Made by a program: the position numbers and the translations under genes
Assembly (NCBI GenBank): GCA_004322005.1
Contig: SCRF01000076.1
Coordinates: 1 to 43,895, forward strand
DNA: 43,895 nt
From: Rhodanobacter sp.
Lineage (GTDB): Bacteria > Pseudomonadota > Gammaproteobacteria > Xanthomonadales > Rhodanobacteraceae
Reading direction: 5' to 3'
Part shown: positions 1 through 9,312 of the stretch, piece by piece
Layout: every line of letters starts with the position of its first letter
Numbering within the stretch: the first letter of the stretch is position 1
Notes under the pieces: model-generated
Told to the model about the DNA's origin: nothing
What the model saw: only the letters and a program-made list of their open reading frames with translations
Databases searched by the model: none

Positions 1-116
1 CGCGGCCCGCGTTGTTCCCGGGTAGGTTGCTGGAGCCAGGCGGCGACGCCTGGCCGAGAGGAATGACTGTCGCGTCGCAAGACGTACAGAACCCGGCTTA
101 CAGGCCGACTCCACCT
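1..116 (+). ncRNA. rnpB: RNase P RNA, 3' end (partial)
   Basis: This is the 3' part of the catalytic RNA of ribonuclease P, which trims the 5' leader from tRNA precursors. The window shows conserved bacterial class A blocks in order: CCCGGGTAGG, GGAGCCAGG, GAGAGGAATGACTGTC and ACAGAACCCGGCTTACAGG, ending near CCACCT, as in E. coli rnpB. The 5' part lies before the window. In this lineage the gene sits just upstream of mraZ. The exact 3' end is inferred from similarity. Confidence 0.93.
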
Positions 117-126
117 CTTCGCATGA

Positions 127-169
127 CACATCAACCAGCACGGCGCGTTGTCGCGCTGGTTGATGCGTG
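127..169 (+). terminator. Stem-loop after rnpB, possible terminator
   Basis: An 11-bp perfect inverted repeat, CATCAACCAGC at 129-139 and GCTGGTTGATG at 155-165, encloses a 15-nt loop just past the rnpB 3' end. No T-run follows it, so it is not a classical intrinsic terminator. It could be a 3' processing or stability hairpin. Confidence 0.4.
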
Positions 170-357
170 CGTGTGTGAACGGTGATTCATTCGCAAGTGC
201 GCGCCGGGCGCTCGATCCGCCCACATACGGCTTGAATCGGCGCAGAGGGCCTTGCAAAAAAATCCATGCATTCAAACACCTTGCCGGTGTTCCTGAGAAA
301 ACGCTGGATATATGGTCACAATTCTTCCTTTACTCCTTGATTCACAAGCGATTTCCC
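170..357. other. Non-coding stretch between the rnpB hairpin and the mraZ promoter
   Basis: Positions 117-430 hold no credible gene. Apart from the stem-loop at 127-169 and the promoter region at 358-420, I see only AT-richer sequence (an A7 run near 255 and a pyrimidine-rich stretch near 320-335). Frames open here are 5' extensions of the rsmH frame without coding character. Confidence 0.6.
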
Positions 358-386
358 TTGACAGTCTCATGGGGCGAGACTATCGT
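358..386 (+). promoter_or_regulatory. Predicted sigma70 promoter of the dcw cluster (Pmra)
   Basis: A perfect -35 hexamer TTGACA at 358-363 is followed, after exactly 17 bp, by TATCGT at 381-386 as the -10. The mraZ start lies 45 bp downstream of the -10 start. The -10 overlaps the first MraZ box, so MraZ binding would occlude RNA polymerase. Assignment is from sequence only. Confidence 0.75.
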
Positions 387-420
387 GGGTTCCAGTGTGA
401 AATCGTGGGTTTTAGTGGAG
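385..420 (+). promoter_or_regulatory. Four tandem MraZ boxes (operator)
   Basis: Four units are spaced exactly 10 bp: GTGGG at 385, GTGTG at 395, GTGGG at 405 and GTGGA at 415. This matches the known MraZ target, TGGGN direct repeats separated by 5 nt. Units 1 and 3 are perfect and units 2 and 4 each differ by one base. The last unit overlaps the Shine-Dalgarno TGGAG at 416-420, so bound MraZ could hinder both initiation and ribosome access. Autorepression is inferred from family knowledge. Confidence 0.8.
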
Positions 421-430
421 TCGACCAATC

Positions 431-877
431 GTGTTCCAAGGCGAAACCGCCATCACTGTAGACGACAAGGGCCGCCTGGCCATCCCGACCGTGTTTCGGG
501 AGCAGGTGGCGAGCGAGTGCGCCAATCGTCTGGTGATCACCTACAACCCGTTCGAGTCGGGTTGCCTGTGGCTGTTTCCGTACGCGGCGTGGGAACTGGT
601 GCGCGATCAGGTCAATGCGCTTTCCAAGGTCGTCAAGGCTCACCGCGACATGCAGATGAAGCTGGTCGGCGCGGCCGCCGTGGTCGAGCCCGACGGGGCG
701 TCGCGCATCCTGCTGCCTGCCAGTCAGCGCGCCACCACCGGGATCGACAAGAAAGCGGTGCTGCTGGGCATGGGCGACAAGTTCGAGTTGTGGAGCGAAC
801 AGGAACACCTGAAAAAGATCCGCCAGACCATCGGCGAAGGCGAGATCACTCAGGCAATGGCGGAATTGCGCCTGTAA
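431..877 (+). CDS. mraZ: MraZ, transcriptional regulator of the dcw cluster
   Basis: MraZ is a DNA-binding protein with two SpoVT/AbrB-like half-domains that represses its own operon in E. coli. The 148-residue product matches the family length. Both signature motifs are present: DDKGRLAIPT near residue 11 and DGASRILLP near residue 91, each carrying the DxxxR element. The start is GTG at 431, preceded by TGGAG at 416-420; no ATG fits the conserved MFxG N-terminus. It is the first gene of the cluster and lies directly under the tandem boxes it should recognise. rsmH follows after 44 bp. Confidence 0.95.
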   Translation: MFQGETAITVDDKGRLAIPTVFREQVASECANRLVITYNPFESGCLWLFPYAAWELVRDQVNALSKVVKAHRDMQMKLVGAAAVVEPDGASRILLPASQRATTGIDKKAVLLGMGDKFELWSEQEHLKKIRQTIGEGEITQAMAELRL

Positions 878-921
878 GGCGCGATCGGCACGTGGCGGGA
901 CGGGAGCGGACTATCCGGCAC

Positions 922-1896
922 ATGAATTCAGGCTCCAAGCAATTGCGGCACATCCCGGTGATGCTGGGCGAAGCAGTGGAAGGACTGGCCGTGCGCACTG
1001 GCGGGCGTTATCTCGATGGAACGTTCGGTCGCGGCGGTCACGCTCGCGCCATCCTCGCGCGCCTTGGCCCCGACGGTCGGCTGTTGCTGATGGATCGCGA
1101 TCCGCAGGCGATTGCCGCGGCACGCGATGAGTTTGCCGCGGATCCGCGGGTGGCGATCCGGCACGCCAATTTCTCCACGCTGGCCGAGTGGGACGAGACC
1201 GCCGCCGGTCTGGACGGCGTGCTGCTCGATCTGGGCGTGTCGTCGCCGCAACTGGATGAGGCGGGGCGCGGTTTCAGTTTCATGGCCGATGCGCCACTGG
1301 ACATGCGCATGGATCCCAGCCAGGGCGAGAGCGCGGCGGATTTCCTGGCGCACGCCAGCGAGCGCGAGATCACCGAGGTGCTGTGGCAGTATGGTGAAGA
1401 GCGTCATGGCCGACGGATCGCCCGCGCGATCGTTGCCGACCGCACCACCACGCCGTTCACCCGCACCGCTCAACTGGCCGCCCTGATCGAGCGCGTGGTC
1501 GGCCGGCGCGAGCCGGGCAAGCATCCGGCCACGCGCAGCTTTCAGGCGCTGCGGATCCGGGTCAATGGCGAGCTCGATGCGCTGCAGCAGGGGTTGAACG
1601 CCGCGCTGGATCGACTCAAGGTTGGCGGCAGGCTGTCGGTGATCAGCTTCCATTCGCTGGAAGACCGCGCGGTGAAGCTGTTTGTCCGCGACCATTCCGG
1701 TCGCGTCAAGAACAGTCGCCGCGGGCCACCGGTACCGGCCATGCCGGCCCGGCTGGCAGCGATCGGCAAGGCGCAGTTTGCTTCCGCCGCCGAGCTTGCG
1801 GTCAATCCGCGCGCGCGTTCGGCCGTGCTGCGGGTGGCCGAAAAGTTGCCCGATGGCCGGTTCGATGACGGCCGGCGCGGGGAGGGTCGCGCATGA
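922..1896 (+). CDS. rsmH: 16S rRNA (cytosine(1402)-N(4))-methyltransferase RsmH
   Basis: RsmH (MraW) methylates N4 of C1402 in 16S rRNA with S-adenosylmethionine. The 324-residue protein starts HIPVMLGEAVEGL, as the family does. The SAM-binding loop DGTFGRGGHA is at residues 32-41, and the family block LLDLGVSSPQLD is at 101-112. The frame is open far upstream, but the ATG at 922 gives the normal N-terminus. The stop codon overlaps the ftsL start (ATGA at 1893-1896), so translation is probably coupled. Confidence 0.96.
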   Translation: MNSGSKQLRHIPVMLGEAVEGLAVRTGGRYLDGTFGRGGHARAILARLGPDGRLLLMDRDPQAIAAARDEFAADPRVAIRHANFSTLAEWDETAAGLDGVLLDLGVSSPQLDEAGRGFSFMADAPLDMRMDPSQGESAADFLAHASEREITEVLWQYGEERHGRRIARAIVADRTTTPFTRTAQLAALIERVVGRREPGKHPATRSFQALRIRVNGELDALQQGLNAALDRLKVGGRLSVISFHSLEDRAVKLFVRDHSGRVKNSRRGPPVPAMPARLAAIGKAQFASAAELAVNPRARSAVLRVAEKLPDGRFDDGRRGEGRA

Positions 1897-2165
1897 AGGT
1901 GCTCGGCGCACTGTGCCTGCTGTTGCTGCTGGCCGCGGTGCTGGCCAGTGCGCTCGGCGTGGTGTGGACGCGCAACGAAAGCCGCGTCTTGTTTGTCCAG
2001 TTGACGGCGCTGCAAAATCGGCGCGATGCATTGAACATCGAATACGGCAAGCTCGAACTGGAGCAGGCGACCTACGCCGAGCCACGCCGGATTGACGACG
2101 AGGCGCGGCAGAAACTGGGCATGCTCGATCCGCGCCCGCAAGACATCCGGTTGTTGCGTCGATGA
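1893..2165 (+). CDS. ftsL: Cell division protein FtsL
   Basis: FtsL is a small bitopic divisome protein that forms the FtsQLB complex and activates FtsWI. The 90-residue product has a short cytoplasmic start, one membrane helix at about residues 3-24 and then a periplasmic helix with coiled-coil character (LTALQNRRDALNIEYGKLEL). Sequence conservation in this family is low. The call rests on size, topology and position between rsmH and ftsI. It overlaps both neighbours by 4 bp. Confidence 0.9.
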   Translation: MKVLGALCLLLLLAAVLASALGVVWTRNESRVLFVQLTALQNRRDALNIEYGKLELEQATYAEPRRIDDEARQKLGMLDPRPQDIRLLRR

Positions 2166-3976
2166 TCTGGCGCCGTCACATCGCACCTGCACTGCATGGC
2201 CATCGCCGTGCCGCCGGACCCAGCGCGCGCCGGCGCATGGTGCTGGTGGTCGGTTTGCTGGGACTGGCGTCGATCGGGCTGATGGCGCGTGCGTTTGACC
2301 TGCAGGTCGTGCGCAAGCAGTTCTATCAGCGCCAGGGCGATGCGCGTTTCCTGCGCGAAATGCCGATCCCGGTTTCGCGCGGAACCATTTTTGACCGCAA
2401 TGGCGAGCCGCTGGCCGTATCGACGCCGGTGCTGTCGATCTGGGCCAATCCGTCCGAGGTGCTGGAGAACGCCGATCGCATCCCGCAGTTGGCGAAGGTG
2501 TTGGGTGTGGATGCCGACGAATTGAAGGATCGACTGGCGCAGCGCGCCGATCGCGAGTTCGTCTACCTGCGCCGGCAGATGGTGCCGGAGGCGGCGCAGG
2601 CCGTGCTGAATCTGGGTATCCCCGGCATCAACGGACAGCGTGAGTTCCGTCGCTACTATCCGTCCGGCGAAGTGACCGCGCATGTGCTCGGCTTCACCAA
2701 TATCGACGATCACGGTCAGGAAGGCCTCGAGCTGGCCTATGACGACTGGCTGTCCGGCAAGCCGGGCGCCAAGCGGGTCATCCGCGACCGTATGGGCCAT
2801 GTGGTGGAGGATGTCGAGCAGGTACGCGCGCCGAAGCCGGGGCGCAACCTCACGCTCAGCATCGACCGGCGCATCCAGTTTCTCGCCTACAGCGAGCTGA
2901 AGAGCGCGCTGGACAAGTTCCAGGCCGATTCCGGTTCGATCGTGGTCCTCGACGTGAAGACCGGCGAAGTGCTGGCGATGGTCAACCTGCCGACCTACAA
3001 CCCCAATGCCGTCAATGCCAGCAAGCCCGGCCAGCGGCGCAACCGGGCGATGACCGACGTGCTCGAGCCGGGCTCGACGATCAAGCCGGTGCTGATGGCG
3101 GCGGCGCTGTCCAGCGGCAAATTCACGCCGACCAGCCCGCTGATCGACACTACTGGCGGCCATTGGTATTTCCAGGGACACGACATTCACGACACCCACG
3201 ATTACGGCGTGCTGACGCCGACCGGCGTGATCACCAAGTCGAGCAATGTCGGTGCCGCACACATCGCCATGGCCCTGGACACGTCGCTGATGTACGACAC
3301 CTATCGCGCGTTCGGCTTCGGCAACAGCACCAACAGCGGGTTTCCGGGCGAAGCCTCGGGTTACCTGAAGATCGGCCGCGACTGGCGCCCGCTCGAAAAG
3401 GCCATCATGGGCTACGGCTACGGCGTCAACGTGACCGTGCTGCAACTGGCCAATGCCTACGCCACCATCGCCGATGGCGGCGTGATGCACGATCCAAGCT
3501 TCATCAAGGCCGACGACAACCCGCCGAAGCAAATCATCTCCCCGGGCGTGGCACATCAGCTGATCCAGATGATGGAAACGGTGACCGGGCCGGGCAGTAC
3601 CGCCCCGGAGGCGCGCATCGCCAACTACAGCGTGGCCGGCAAGACCGGTACGGCGCACAAGGCCGACGCTGGCGGTTATGCCAAAAGCAGCTACACCGCG
3701 GCGTTCGCCGGCCTGGTGCCGGCAAGCAACCCGCGCATGGTCGGCGTGGTGGTGGTCGACAATCCCCGGAAGGGCAGCTATTACGGTGGCGTGGTTGCCG
3801 CACCGGTGTTCGCCAAGGTGATGGAAGGTGCGCTGCGCCTGCTCGATGTGCCGCCGGACAACATCGGCCGCTGGTATGTCGGCGGCCCGTTGCAAGGGGC
3901 CGGTGGGCTGGTCGGCAGCCAGCCGCCGGTCGATGCGCCGCTTGACGATGCACCGATTGACGGGGGTACGCCATGA
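2162..3976 (+). CDS. ftsI: Peptidoglycan D,D-transpeptidase FtsI (PBP3)
   Basis: FtsI is the septum-specific class B penicillin-binding protein; it cross-links peptide stems together with FtsW. The 604-residue protein has one N-terminal membrane helix (about 27-46), the RGTIFDRNG box (73-81) of the pedestal domain, and the three transpeptidase motifs: STIK with nucleophile Ser305, SSN at 360-362 and KTG at 494-496. A Gly/Pro/Asp-rich tail of about 50 residues follows the catalytic domain. It overlaps ftsL and murE by 4 bp each. Confidence 0.97.
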   Translation: MIWRRHIAPALHGHRRAAGPSARRRMVLVVGLLGLASIGLMARAFDLQVVRKQFYQRQGDARFLREMPIPVSRGTIFDRNGEPLAVSTPVLSIWANPSEVLENADRIPQLAKVLGVDADELKDRLAQRADREFVYLRRQMVPEAAQAVLNLGIPGINGQREFRRYYPSGEVTAHVLGFTNIDDHGQEGLELAYDDWLSGKPGAKRVIRDRMGHVVEDVEQVRAPKPGRNLTLSIDRRIQFLAYSELKSALDKFQADSGSIVVLDVKTGEVLAMVNLPTYNPNAVNASKPGQRRNRAMTDVLEPGSTIKPVLMAAALSSGKFTPTSPLIDTTGGHWYFQGHDIHDTHDYGVLTPTGVITKSSNVGAAHIAMALDTSLMYDTYRAFGFGNSTNSGFPGEASGYLKIGRDWRPLEKAIMGYGYGVNVTVLQLANAYATIADGGVMHDPSFIKADDNPPKQIISPGVAHQLIQMMETVTGPGSTAPEARIANYSVAGKTGTAHKADAGGYAKSSYTAAFAGLVPASNPRMVGVVVVDNPRKGSYYGGVVAAPVFAKVMEGALRLLDVPPDNIGRWYVGGPLQGAGGLVGSQPPVDAPLDDAPIDGGTP

Positions 3977-5475
3977 GGACCGGCCACCTCGATCAGCTGT
4001 TGCTGGGCATCGCCGACGCGCAGGTTGCCACCATGCCGGGTGTCGGCCGCATCGTGGTATCCGGGCTGACCCTGGATTCGCGCCAGGTGCAGCGCGGTGA
4101 CGCCTTTTTTGCACTGCGCGGTACGCATGGCCATGGCATCGAGTTTGCCGCAGGTGCGGTGCGGCGTGGTGCCCAGGTGGTGCTGGCCGAAGCGCCGGCG
4201 GTCGACGTGGCGCCACTCGACGTGCCGGTGTTGTGGATCGACGACCTGCACGACCGGGTCGGCGAAATCGCCGCGCGCTTCTACGATCGCCCGGCCGAGG
4301 CGATGCGGATCATCGGCATCACCGGCACCAACGGCAAGACTTCCTGCGTGCAGTTGCTGGCGCAGGCACTGACCCACCTGGGGCATCGGGCGGCCAGCAT
4401 CGGCACGCTCGGCGCCGGTCTGCATGGCCGGCTTCGCGATAGCGACCGCACCACGCCCGATGCGGTGACGGTCCAGGCGCTGCTGGCGGATTTTCGCGAT
4501 GCCGGTGCCAGCCATGTGGCGATGGAGGTGTCGTCGCACGCGCTGGAACAGGGCCGGGTGGCCGCGGTCGATTTCGAGGTGGCGGCGTTCACCAATCTCA
4601 CCCGCGACCACCTGGACTATCACGGCAGCATGGAAGCCTACGGCGCGGCCAAGGCGAAGCTGTTCGCCTGGCCCGGGCTGGAGGCCGCCGTGATCAATAT
4701 CGACGATGTGTTCGGCGCCGGCCTGGCGACTCGACTGGCGGGCGGCGTGCGCACATTGCGGGTCAGCATGGCCGGCGCCGATGCGGTGGAAATTGCCGCC
4801 GGCGGCATCGTCACCTCGGCCGAAGGACTTCGATTCCAGCTGCGCACGCCCTGGGGCGCACGCCGGCTGGACAGTCATCTGCTGGGCCGCTTCAACGTGG
4901 CCAACCTGCTCACCGTGGCGGGCTGTCTGGGGGCGCTGGGCGAATCGTTCGAGCGCATCGTTGCCGCGCTGGAGAACCTGCAGCCGGTCAACGGGCGGAT
5001 GAGCCGGCTTGGCGGCCTGCATGGCCTGCCGCTGGTGGTGGTCGATTACGCGCATACGCCCGATGCGCTGGAACAGGCGCTGACCGCGTTGCGCGCGCAT
5101 TGCGCCGGCCGGCTGATCTGCGTGTTCGGCTGCGGCGGTGAGCGCGATGCCGGCAAGCGTCCGTTGATGGGAGCGATCGCGGCACGCTTGGCGGATGTCG
5201 CGATCGTCACCGACGACAACCCGCGTGGCGAGGATGGCGATGCCATCGTGGCGCAGATCGTCGCCGGCATGGGTGCGCCATCGCCGACGGTCGAGCGCGA
5301 TCGCGCGAAGGCGATCGGTCGCGCGTTGAAACTTGCGCAGTCCGGCGACGTCGTGCTGATTGCCGGCAAGGGCCATGAAACCTATCAGGATGGCGCCACC
5401 GGCAAGCATCCGTTCGACGACCTGGCAGTGGCGCATGCGGCGCTCGAACGGATGATCCGGGAGCCGCGCGCATGA
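3973..5475 (+). CDS. murE: UDP-MurNAc-L-Ala-D-Glu:meso-diaminopimelate ligase MurE
   Basis: MurE is the cytoplasmic ATP-dependent ligase that adds the third stem residue. The 500-residue protein has the ATP loop GITGTNGKTS at 115-124 and the substrate motif DNPR at 415-418. The Arg in that motif marks meso-diaminopimelate rather than lysine specificity, as expected for a Gram-negative. It uses the ATG at 3973, overlapping the ftsI stop by 4 bp, and its own stop overlaps the murF start. Confidence 0.96.
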   Translation: MRTGHLDQLLLGIADAQVATMPGVGRIVVSGLTLDSRQVQRGDAFFALRGTHGHGIEFAAGAVRRGAQVVLAEAPAVDVAPLDVPVLWIDDLHDRVGEIAARFYDRPAEAMRIIGITGTNGKTSCVQLLAQALTHLGHRAASIGTLGAGLHGRLRDSDRTTPDAVTVQALLADFRDAGASHVAMEVSSHALEQGRVAAVDFEVAAFTNLTRDHLDYHGSMEAYGAAKAKLFAWPGLEAAVINIDDVFGAGLATRLAGGVRTLRVSMAGADAVEIAAGGIVTSAEGLRFQLRTPWGARRLDSHLLGRFNVANLLTVAGCLGALGESFERIVAALENLQPVNGRMSRLGGLHGLPLVVVDYAHTPDALEQALTALRAHCAGRLICVFGCGGERDAGKRPLMGAIAARLADVAIVTDDNPRGEDGDAIVAQIVAGMGAPSPTVERDRAKAIGRALKLAQSGDVVLIAGKGHETYQDGATGKHPFDDLAVAHAALERMIREPRA

Positions 5476-6854
5476 TGCGGCTGAGCACCATTGCCGTCTG
5501 GACCCATGGCCACCTGCTGGGCGTCGACGCCGAGGCTGTCGGGGTTGCCATCGATACCCGCAAGCTGAAGCCGGGCGAGCTGTTTGTCGCGATCAAGGGC
5601 GAGCGGGTGGACGGTCACGACTACCTGGACCAGGCTGCCGCGCGTGGTGCGGTTGCCGCCCTGGTGACGCGCAGGGTCGACAGCCCGTTGCCGCAGGTGC
5701 TGGTCAACGACAGCGCGCTGGCGCTGGGCGATCTGGCCAGCGCCGTGCGCGCGCAGCGCAACGTCCGCGTGATCGGCATCACCGGCTCCAACGGCAAGAC
5801 CACGGTCAAGACGCTGACGGCGTCGATCCTGTCGAGGCAGGGCCGGACGCATGCAAGCAGCGGCAATCAGAACAACGAACTGGGCTTGCCGCTGGCCTTG
5901 CTGGGCATGCCGCAGGATGCGGAATTCGCGGTGCTGGAAATGGGCGCGGGCAAACCCGGCGACATCGCCTACCTGGCCGCCATCGCACGGCCCGACATCG
6001 GCCTCGTCACGCTCATCGCGCCAGCGCATCTTGAGCGCATGGGCAGCATCGAGGGCGTGGCGGAAACCAAGGGGGCGCTGTATCAGGCGCTGCCCAGCGA
6101 CGGCATTGCGATCATCAATGGCGATGATGGCTTCGCCAGCTTCTTTGGCGGACTGGCTGGCGCGCGCAAGGTCCTGCGTTTTGGACTGGATCACCGCGCC
6201 GATATCGGCGCGGACATCCTCGAACTGCGCGTGGACGGTTCGCGTTTCGTGCTCAGCACGCCGATCGGCGACGCCGAAGTGTCGCTGCCCTTGCCGGGCC
6301 GCCACAACATCGCCAATGCGCTGGCCGCCGCGTCGATCGGCGTGGCGCTGGCGGTGCCGCTGGACAAGATCGTCGCCGGGCTGGAGCAGGTGCCGGGCGT
6401 GGCCGGCCGGCTCCGGCGCGAAGCGATGGCGGGAGGCTGGACGCTGATCGACGACAGCTACAACGCCAATCCCGGTTCGATGGTCGCGGCAATCGATACC
6501 TTGCTGCTGGCTCAGGGCGAGCGCTGGCTGGTGCTGGGCGACATGGCCGAACTGGGCAGCGACGCCCGCGCGCTGCACGCGGACGTCGGCCGGCGCGCGC
6601 GCGAACGCGGCGTCGACCGGTTGTTTGCGGTGGGCCCGCTCGGTGCGGCCACCGTCGAGGCGTTCGGCGCGCAGGGCAGGCACTTCGCCGACAAAGCCGC
6701 CCTGATCGCCGCGCTGCAGGCGGATCTGCACGGCGGCGTCACCTGCCTGATCAAGGGTTCGCGTTCGGCCGCGATGGAACAGGTGGTAGCCGCACTCGGA
6801 AATCATCCGTGCAGCACTGACCAGGACAACGAGGGGGCATCCGATGCTGCTTGA
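5472..6854 (+). CDS. murF: UDP-MurNAc-tripeptide:D-alanyl-D-alanine ligase MurF
   Basis: MurF adds the D-Ala-D-Ala dipeptide to complete the cytoplasmic UDP-MurNAc-pentapeptide. The 460-residue product carries the Mur ligase ATP loop [10 protein letters not shown] at 102-111 and the later family block [11 protein letters not shown]. The start ATG at 5472 overlaps murE by 4 bp. The 3' end overlaps mraY by 11 bp, a slightly longer overlap than elsewhere in the cluster. Ddl, which makes its dipeptide substrate, is encoded about 5 kb downstream. Confidence 0.96.
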   Translation: MMRLSTIAVWTHGHLLGVDAEAVGVAIDTRKLKPGELFVAIKGERVDGHDYLDQAAARGAVAALVTRRVDSPLPQVLVNDSALALGDLASAVRAQRNVRVIGITGSNGKTTVKTLTASILSRQGRTHASSGNQNNELGLPLALLGMPQDAEFAVLEMGAGKPGDIAYLAAIARPDIGLVTLIAPAHLERMGSIEGVAETKGALYQALPSDGIAIINGDDGFASFFGGLAGARKVLRFGLDHRADIGADILELRVDGSRFVLSTPIGDAEVSLPLPGRHNIANALAAASIGVALAVPLDKIVAGLEQVPGVAGRLRREAMAGGWTLIDDSYNANPGSMVAAIDTLLLAQGERWLVLGDMAELGSDARALHADVGRRARERGVDRLFAVGPLGAATVEAFGAQGRHFADKAALIAALQADLHGGVTCLIKGSRSAAMEQVVAALGNHPCSTDQDNEGASDAA

Positions 6855-7926
6855 ACTGGCGGACTGGATGGCGCGGCACTTCGCTGCGATGCATCTGTTC
6901 CAGTACATCACGTTCCGCACGATCATGGCCGCGCTGACCGCGTTGGCGATGTCGCTGCTGCTCGGTCCGCCGATCATCAACAAGCTGGCCGCGATGAAGG
7001 CCGGCCAGGTGGTGCGCAGCGACGGACCACAGACCCATCTGATCAAGGCGGGTACGCCGACCATGGGCGGCGTGATGATCCTGCTGGCGGTCATCATCGC
7101 CACCTTGCTGTGGGCGGACCTGCGCAATCGCTATGTATGGGTGGTGCTGGCCGTGCTGGTCGCGTTTGGCGTGATCGGCTTCTATGACGACTACAAGAAG
7201 CTGGTGCTGAAGGACAGCCGCGGACTGGCCTCGCGCTGGAAATATTTCTGGCAGTCGCTGTTCGGTCTTGCCGCGGCGTGGTTCCTGTTCCACACCGCCA
7301 CGTTGCCCGCGGAGACGGCGCTGTATGTGCCGCTGTTCAAGCAGGTGGCGCTGCCGCTGGGCGTGGGCTTCGTGCTGCTGGCCTATTTGATGATTGTCGG
7401 CTTCTCCAACGCGGTGAACCTCACCGACGGACTGGATGGGCTGGCGATCATGCCGACCGTGCTGGTCTCCGGCGCGCTGGGCATCTTCGCGTATCTGGCC
7501 GGCAACAAGGTGTTCTCCGAATACCTCGGGATTCCCTCGATACCGGGCGCCGGCGAGCTGTCGATCTTCTGCGGTGCGCTGTCCGGTGCGGGGCTCGGTT
7601 TCCTGTGGTTCAACACCTATCCGGCGCAGGTGTTCATGGGCGATGTCGGTGCGCTGGCGATCGGCGCCGCGCTGGCGACGATCGCAGTGATCGTGCGCCA
7701 GGAGATCGTGCTGATCGTGATGGGTGGCGTATTCGTGATGGAGACGGTGTCGGTGATGCTGCAGGTGGCGAGCTTCAAGCTGACCGGCAAGCGCGTGTTC
7801 CGGATGGCGCCGATCCATCATCACTTCGAACTGAAAGGCTGGCCCGAGCCACGGGTGATCGTGCGCTTCTGGATCATCAGCGTGGTGCTGGTGCTGGTCG
7901 GTCTGGCTACGTTGAAGGTGCGCTGA
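6844..7926 (+). CDS. mraY: Phospho-MurNAc-pentapeptide translocase MraY
   Basis: MraY transfers phospho-MurNAc-pentapeptide to undecaprenyl phosphate, making lipid I at the inner membrane. The 360-residue polytopic protein (about ten membrane helices) matches the family length. Conserved catalytic elements are present: Asp115-Asp116 in GFYDDYKK, the [10 protein letters not shown] block at 192-201 and the late HHHFELKGW block. murD, which normally follows mraY, is missing; a 156-bp non-coding spacer leads to ftsW. Confidence 0.97.
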   Translation: MLLELADWMARHFAAMHLFQYITFRTIMAALTALAMSLLLGPPIINKLAAMKAGQVVRSDGPQTHLIKAGTPTMGGVMILLAVIIATLLWADLRNRYVWVVLAVLVAFGVIGFYDDYKKLVLKDSRGLASRWKYFWQSLFGLAAAWFLFHTATLPAETALYVPLFKQVALPLGVGFVLLAYLMIVGFSNAVNLTDGLDGLAIMPTVLVSGALGIFAYLAGNKVFSEYLGIPSIPGAGELSIFCGALSGAGLGFLWFNTYPAQVFMGDVGALAIGAALATIAVIVRQEIVLIVMGGVFVMETVSVMLQVASFKLTGKRVFRMAPIHHHFELKGWPEPRVIVRFWIISVVLVLVGLATLKVR

Positions 7927-8082
7927 TGACCGACGCCTTCGTCATCGGAATGGAAATGGGACCGGGAACCGGGGACCTGGGGCCGGCAAAGGCACGGCGC
8001 CGCGCAACCGTCGTGAGGGTCATGAGCCCGCATTGCGGTCCCTGGTCCCCGGTCCCTGGTCCCCGCAGCGAGGAGCCGCGCC
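7927..8082 (+). repeat. mraY-ftsW spacer with GGGACC inverted repeat, at the usual site of murD
   Basis: The 156-bp gap holds GGGACC/GGGAACC/GGGGACC units from 7958 to 7977 and a reverse-complementary arm of GGTCCC/GGTCCCC units at 8037-8064, able to form a long imperfect hairpin. A 54-codon frame begins at the TGATG that ends mraY (ATG at 7926) but is low-complexity and repeat-derived. AGGAG at 8071-8075 is the ftsW ribosome binding site. In most proteobacteria this position holds murD. Confidence 0.8.
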
Positions 8083-9312
8083 ATGTTTGACGCCTCCCAG
8101 GCCAAACGCCGCACCGGTCCGCGCGGCAGCTACGATCTGCCGCTGCTGCTCGCGCTGATCGGGCTGGCCAGCATCGGCGTGGTGATGGTGACCTCCAGTT
8201 CGATCTCGGTGGCCGACAGCGAACACCTGGGTGCGTTCTTTTTCCTCAAGAGACATCTGGTCTTTCTCGGCCTGGGCCTGATCGCGGCAGGCATGGCGAT
8301 GCGTACCGAGCTGAAGCTGCTGGAGAAGTACGCATTCCAGCTGATGCTGCTGGCATTCGCGATCTTGCTGGCGGTGTTCGTGCCGCACCTGGGCATGCGC
8401 ATCAACGGTGCGCGGCGCTGGCTGAATCTGCTGGTGACCACGTTCCAGCCGGTCGAGGCGGTGAAGCTGATCCTGGTGGTGTATATCGCCAGCTATCTGG
8501 TGCGCCATCGCGAGAGTGTGGAGACGCGTTTTCTCGGCCTGATCAAGCCGATCGCCGTGGCCGGCATCATCGTGCTGCTGCTGCTGGCACAGCCGGATTT
8601 CGGTTCGGCCACGCTGGTGATCGCGGTGACCATCGCGATGGTCTGGCTCGGCGGTGCGCGGCCGATCTTCCTGTTCCTGATGGGGCTGCCGCTGATGCCG
8701 CTGCTGTACGTCGCGGCGACCGGTGAAAGTTACCGGATCAGGCGGCTGACCTCGTTCATGGACCCATGGAAAGATCCGTTCAACGACGGTTTCCAGCTGA
8801 CCCAGTCGCTGATGGCGATCGGCCGCGGCGAGTGGACGGGGGTCGGGCTGGGTTCGAGTGTGTTGAAGCTGTCGTACCTGCCGGAGGCGCATACCGACTT
8901 CATTTTCGCCGTCATCGGCGAGGAACTCGGGCTGGTCGGCATCGTGGTGGTGATCAGCCTGTTCGCCGTGGCGGTCGGGCGCGGGCTGTACCTCGGCCTG
9001 AAAGGCGTCGAGATCGGCCAGCGCTTCGCCGGTTACATCGCGTTCGGCGCCTCGCTGATGCTGGCGATGCAGGCGATCGTGTCGGTCGGCGTCAACCTCG
9101 GCGCGCTTCCGACCAAGGGACTGACCTTGCCGCTGATCAGCTATGGCGGATCGTCGATGGTGCTGACCTGCGCGATGGTCGGCGTGCTGCTGCGTGCCAC
9201 GTTCGAGATCAACCGTGCCATCGATGCGCGGCAGATGGCCACGCGCATGCCGGCGTTGAAAGTGGCTGAAGCGGAAGTCGCGGTGAAGCCGCGCGAGGCG
9301 GTGGCTGCATGA
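8083..9312 (+). CDS. ftsW: Lipid II polymerase FtsW
   Basis: FtsW is the SEDS-family septal glycosyltransferase that polymerises lipid II as the partner of FtsI. The 409-residue protein is polytopic with about ten membrane helices. It shows SEDS blocks such as AQPDFGSA, the loop ending in [15 protein letters not shown] and the final PLISYGGSS. The start ATG at 8083 has AGGAG eight bases upstream. The stop overlaps murG by 4 bp. Confidence 0.96.
   Translation: MFDASQAKRRTGPRGSYDLPLLLALIGLASIGVVMVTSSSISVADSEHLGAFFFLKRHLVFLGLGLIAAGMAMRTELKLLEKYAFQLMLLAFAILLAVFVPHLGMRINGARRWLNLLVTTFQPVEAVKLILVVYIASYLVRHRESVETRFLGLIKPIAVAGIIVLLLLAQPDFGSATLVIAVTIAMVWLGGARPIFLFLMGLPLMPLLYVAATGESYRIRRLTSFMDPWKDPFNDGFQLTQSLMAIGRGEWTGVGLGSSVLKLSYLPEAHTDFIFAVIGEELGLVGIVVVISLFAVAVGRGLYLGLKGVEIGQRFAGYIAFGASLMLAMQAIVSVGVNLGALPTKGLTLPLISYGGSSMVLTCAMVGVLLRATFEINRAIDARQMATRMPALKVAEAEVAVKPREAVAA

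Noticed and set aside
127-169. Strong intrinsic terminator for rnpB
   Set aside because: The stem is good but no T-run follows, so it is listed only as a possible terminator.
2072-4216. 700-codon minus-strand open frame opposite ftsI and murE
   Set aside because: The plus strand encodes ftsI with all three transpeptidase motifs; the opposite frame has only shadow composition.
7926-8090. 54-codon frame starting at the mraY TGATG, considered as a murD remnant or small gene
   Set aside because: Its sequence is mostly translated GGGACC repeats and shows no MurD motif; only its start position is suggestive, so it is not called as a gene.
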